Assembly: GCA_016791465.1 (NCBI GenBank)
Contig: JAEUWE010000265.1
Location: 1-6,675 of the forward strand
Origin: Pseudobdellovibrionaceae bacterium
Lineage (GTDB): Bacteria > Bdellovibrionota > Bdellovibrionia > Bdellovibrionales > JAMPXM01
Reading direction: 5' to 3'
Length of the DNA: 6,675 nucleotides
Of the stretch, positions 6,311-6,675 are shown piece by piece. Each line of letters opens with the position of its first letter. Position 1 is the stretch's first letter. A program made the position numbers and the translations under genes. The notes under the pieces were generated by a model. The model saw only the letters and a program-made list of their open reading frames with translations, was not told where the DNA came from and searched no databases.

Positions 6311-6675
6311 CTAAACTCCAAACACGCTTTGAAACAAAGGCATATCGGCAGCAGCAACAGGCCGCCCCAGAAGAACCGTCGCATACTCAGCGCGTGCGAT
6401 CCACGCGATTTCAGCCACGTCATTCAAGCGAAGTTCGCCGCCAAGAAGTGAACAGTGATAACCGATCAACACGACATGCAGATCATCGCCCGACTCAAGT
6501 GGGTACACATGCGACGACACATCGACGAGATCGCCAACGGCAATATCAAGTCCAAGCTCTTCAGAAATTTCGCGACGAACTGTACTGCGTGGGTCCTCTC
6601 CCGGTTCAACTTTACCACCGGGAAACTCCCACTCACCACCTGCAACCTTGTGATGCAGAGGCCGCCTCGCAATCA
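6311..6675 (-). CDS. Partial MutT-like Nudix hydrolase
   Basis: This is the C-terminal 120 residues of a Nudix hydrolase running off the window end; roughly the first ten residues are missing. The visible part begins IARRPLHHKVAGGEWEFPGG. The complete Nudix box G-x5-E-x7-REUxEExGU is present: GKVEPGE, then DPRSTVR, then REISEELGL. The Glu residues of REISEE bind the metal. The order RRP, WEFPGGKVEPGE and a C-terminal ADMPLF resembles MutT (8-oxo-dGTP diphosphatase), which removes oxidised dGTP from the nucleotide pool and prevents A:T to C:G transversions in the cytoplasm. Expected full length is about 130 residues, close to MutT. An ADP-ribose or other nucleotide pyrophosphatase of the same superfamily is possible, since substrate cannot be fixed from the box alone. 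An internal GTG at 6520 is not the start, because the Nudix box lies upstream of it. The promoter is outside the window. Confidence 0.92.
   Translation of the reverse strand, partial: IARRPLHHKVAGGEWEFPGGKVEPGEDPRSTVRREISEELGLDIAVGDLVDVSSHVYPLESGDDLHVVLIGYHCSLLGGELRLNDVAEIAWIARAEYATVLLGRPVAAADMPLFQSVFGV

Noticed and set aside
6466..6672. A minus-strand open frame of 68 codons overlapping the mutT-like gene.
   Set aside because: It is in a different frame from the complete Nudix box and has no recognisable feature.
1..6675. Possible defence island, toxin-antitoxin pair or mobile element.
   Set aside because: No nuclease, transposase, integrase, helicase or antitoxin motif, no long direct repeats and no tRNA were seen. 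Most genes encode envelope or secreted proteins.

Overview
The window is a stretch of bacterial chromosome with balanced base composition. It is packed with short operons on both strands and holds seven protein genes, two of them cut by the window edges. No RNA genes, insertion sequences, CRISPR arrays or phage genes were seen. Six of the seven proteins are exported or membrane-bound, so this is mainly a cell-envelope and secreted-protein neighbourhood of a Gram-negative-type bacterium. The first gene carries a region (RDAVN, then HELLGHMG, then DDQYKLS) that I associate from memory with secreted hypothetical proteins of Bdellovibrionota. That is the only taxonomic hint, and it is tentative.

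Layout. Positions 1-923 (minus strand) hold a partial gene for a probable lipoprotein with a HELLGH motif followed by ankyrin-like repeats. It starts at GTG and leaves the window at its 3' end. Positions 924-1101 hold only its ribosome binding site. Positions 1102-2116 (minus) hold two small genes for signal-peptide proteins of unknown function, separated by 52 bases and probably co-transcribed, with the upstream one starting at 2116. A 262-base divergent intergenic region follows and contains a perfect 7+4+7 palindrome at 2219-2236, a candidate operator.

On the plus strand, positions 2379-4325 encode a secreted M48 zinc metalloprotease with an unrecognised N-terminal region of about 320 residues. 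It is followed 63 bases later by an MscS-type mechanosensitive channel (4389-5432). After a stem-loop comes a gene (5543-6307) for a membrane-anchored protein with a Pro/Thr/Ser-rich linker and an unrecognised C-terminal domain. The last gene (6311-6675, minus) is a MutT-like Nudix hydrolase whose N-terminus lies outside the window. It converges on its neighbour with only 3 bases between the two stop codons.

How they might work together: the M48 protease and the channel are adjacent, co-oriented envelope proteins and could share a transcript, for example in envelope or osmotic stress. This is inferred from position only. The two small secreted proteins are transcribed away from the protease across a shared control region. 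MutT is an ordinary housekeeping gene. No complete known multi-gene system is evident. The parts most likely to be undescribed are the HELLGH-ankyrin lipoprotein, the small secreted pair, the N-terminal region of the M48 protein and the C-terminal domain of the anchored protein.
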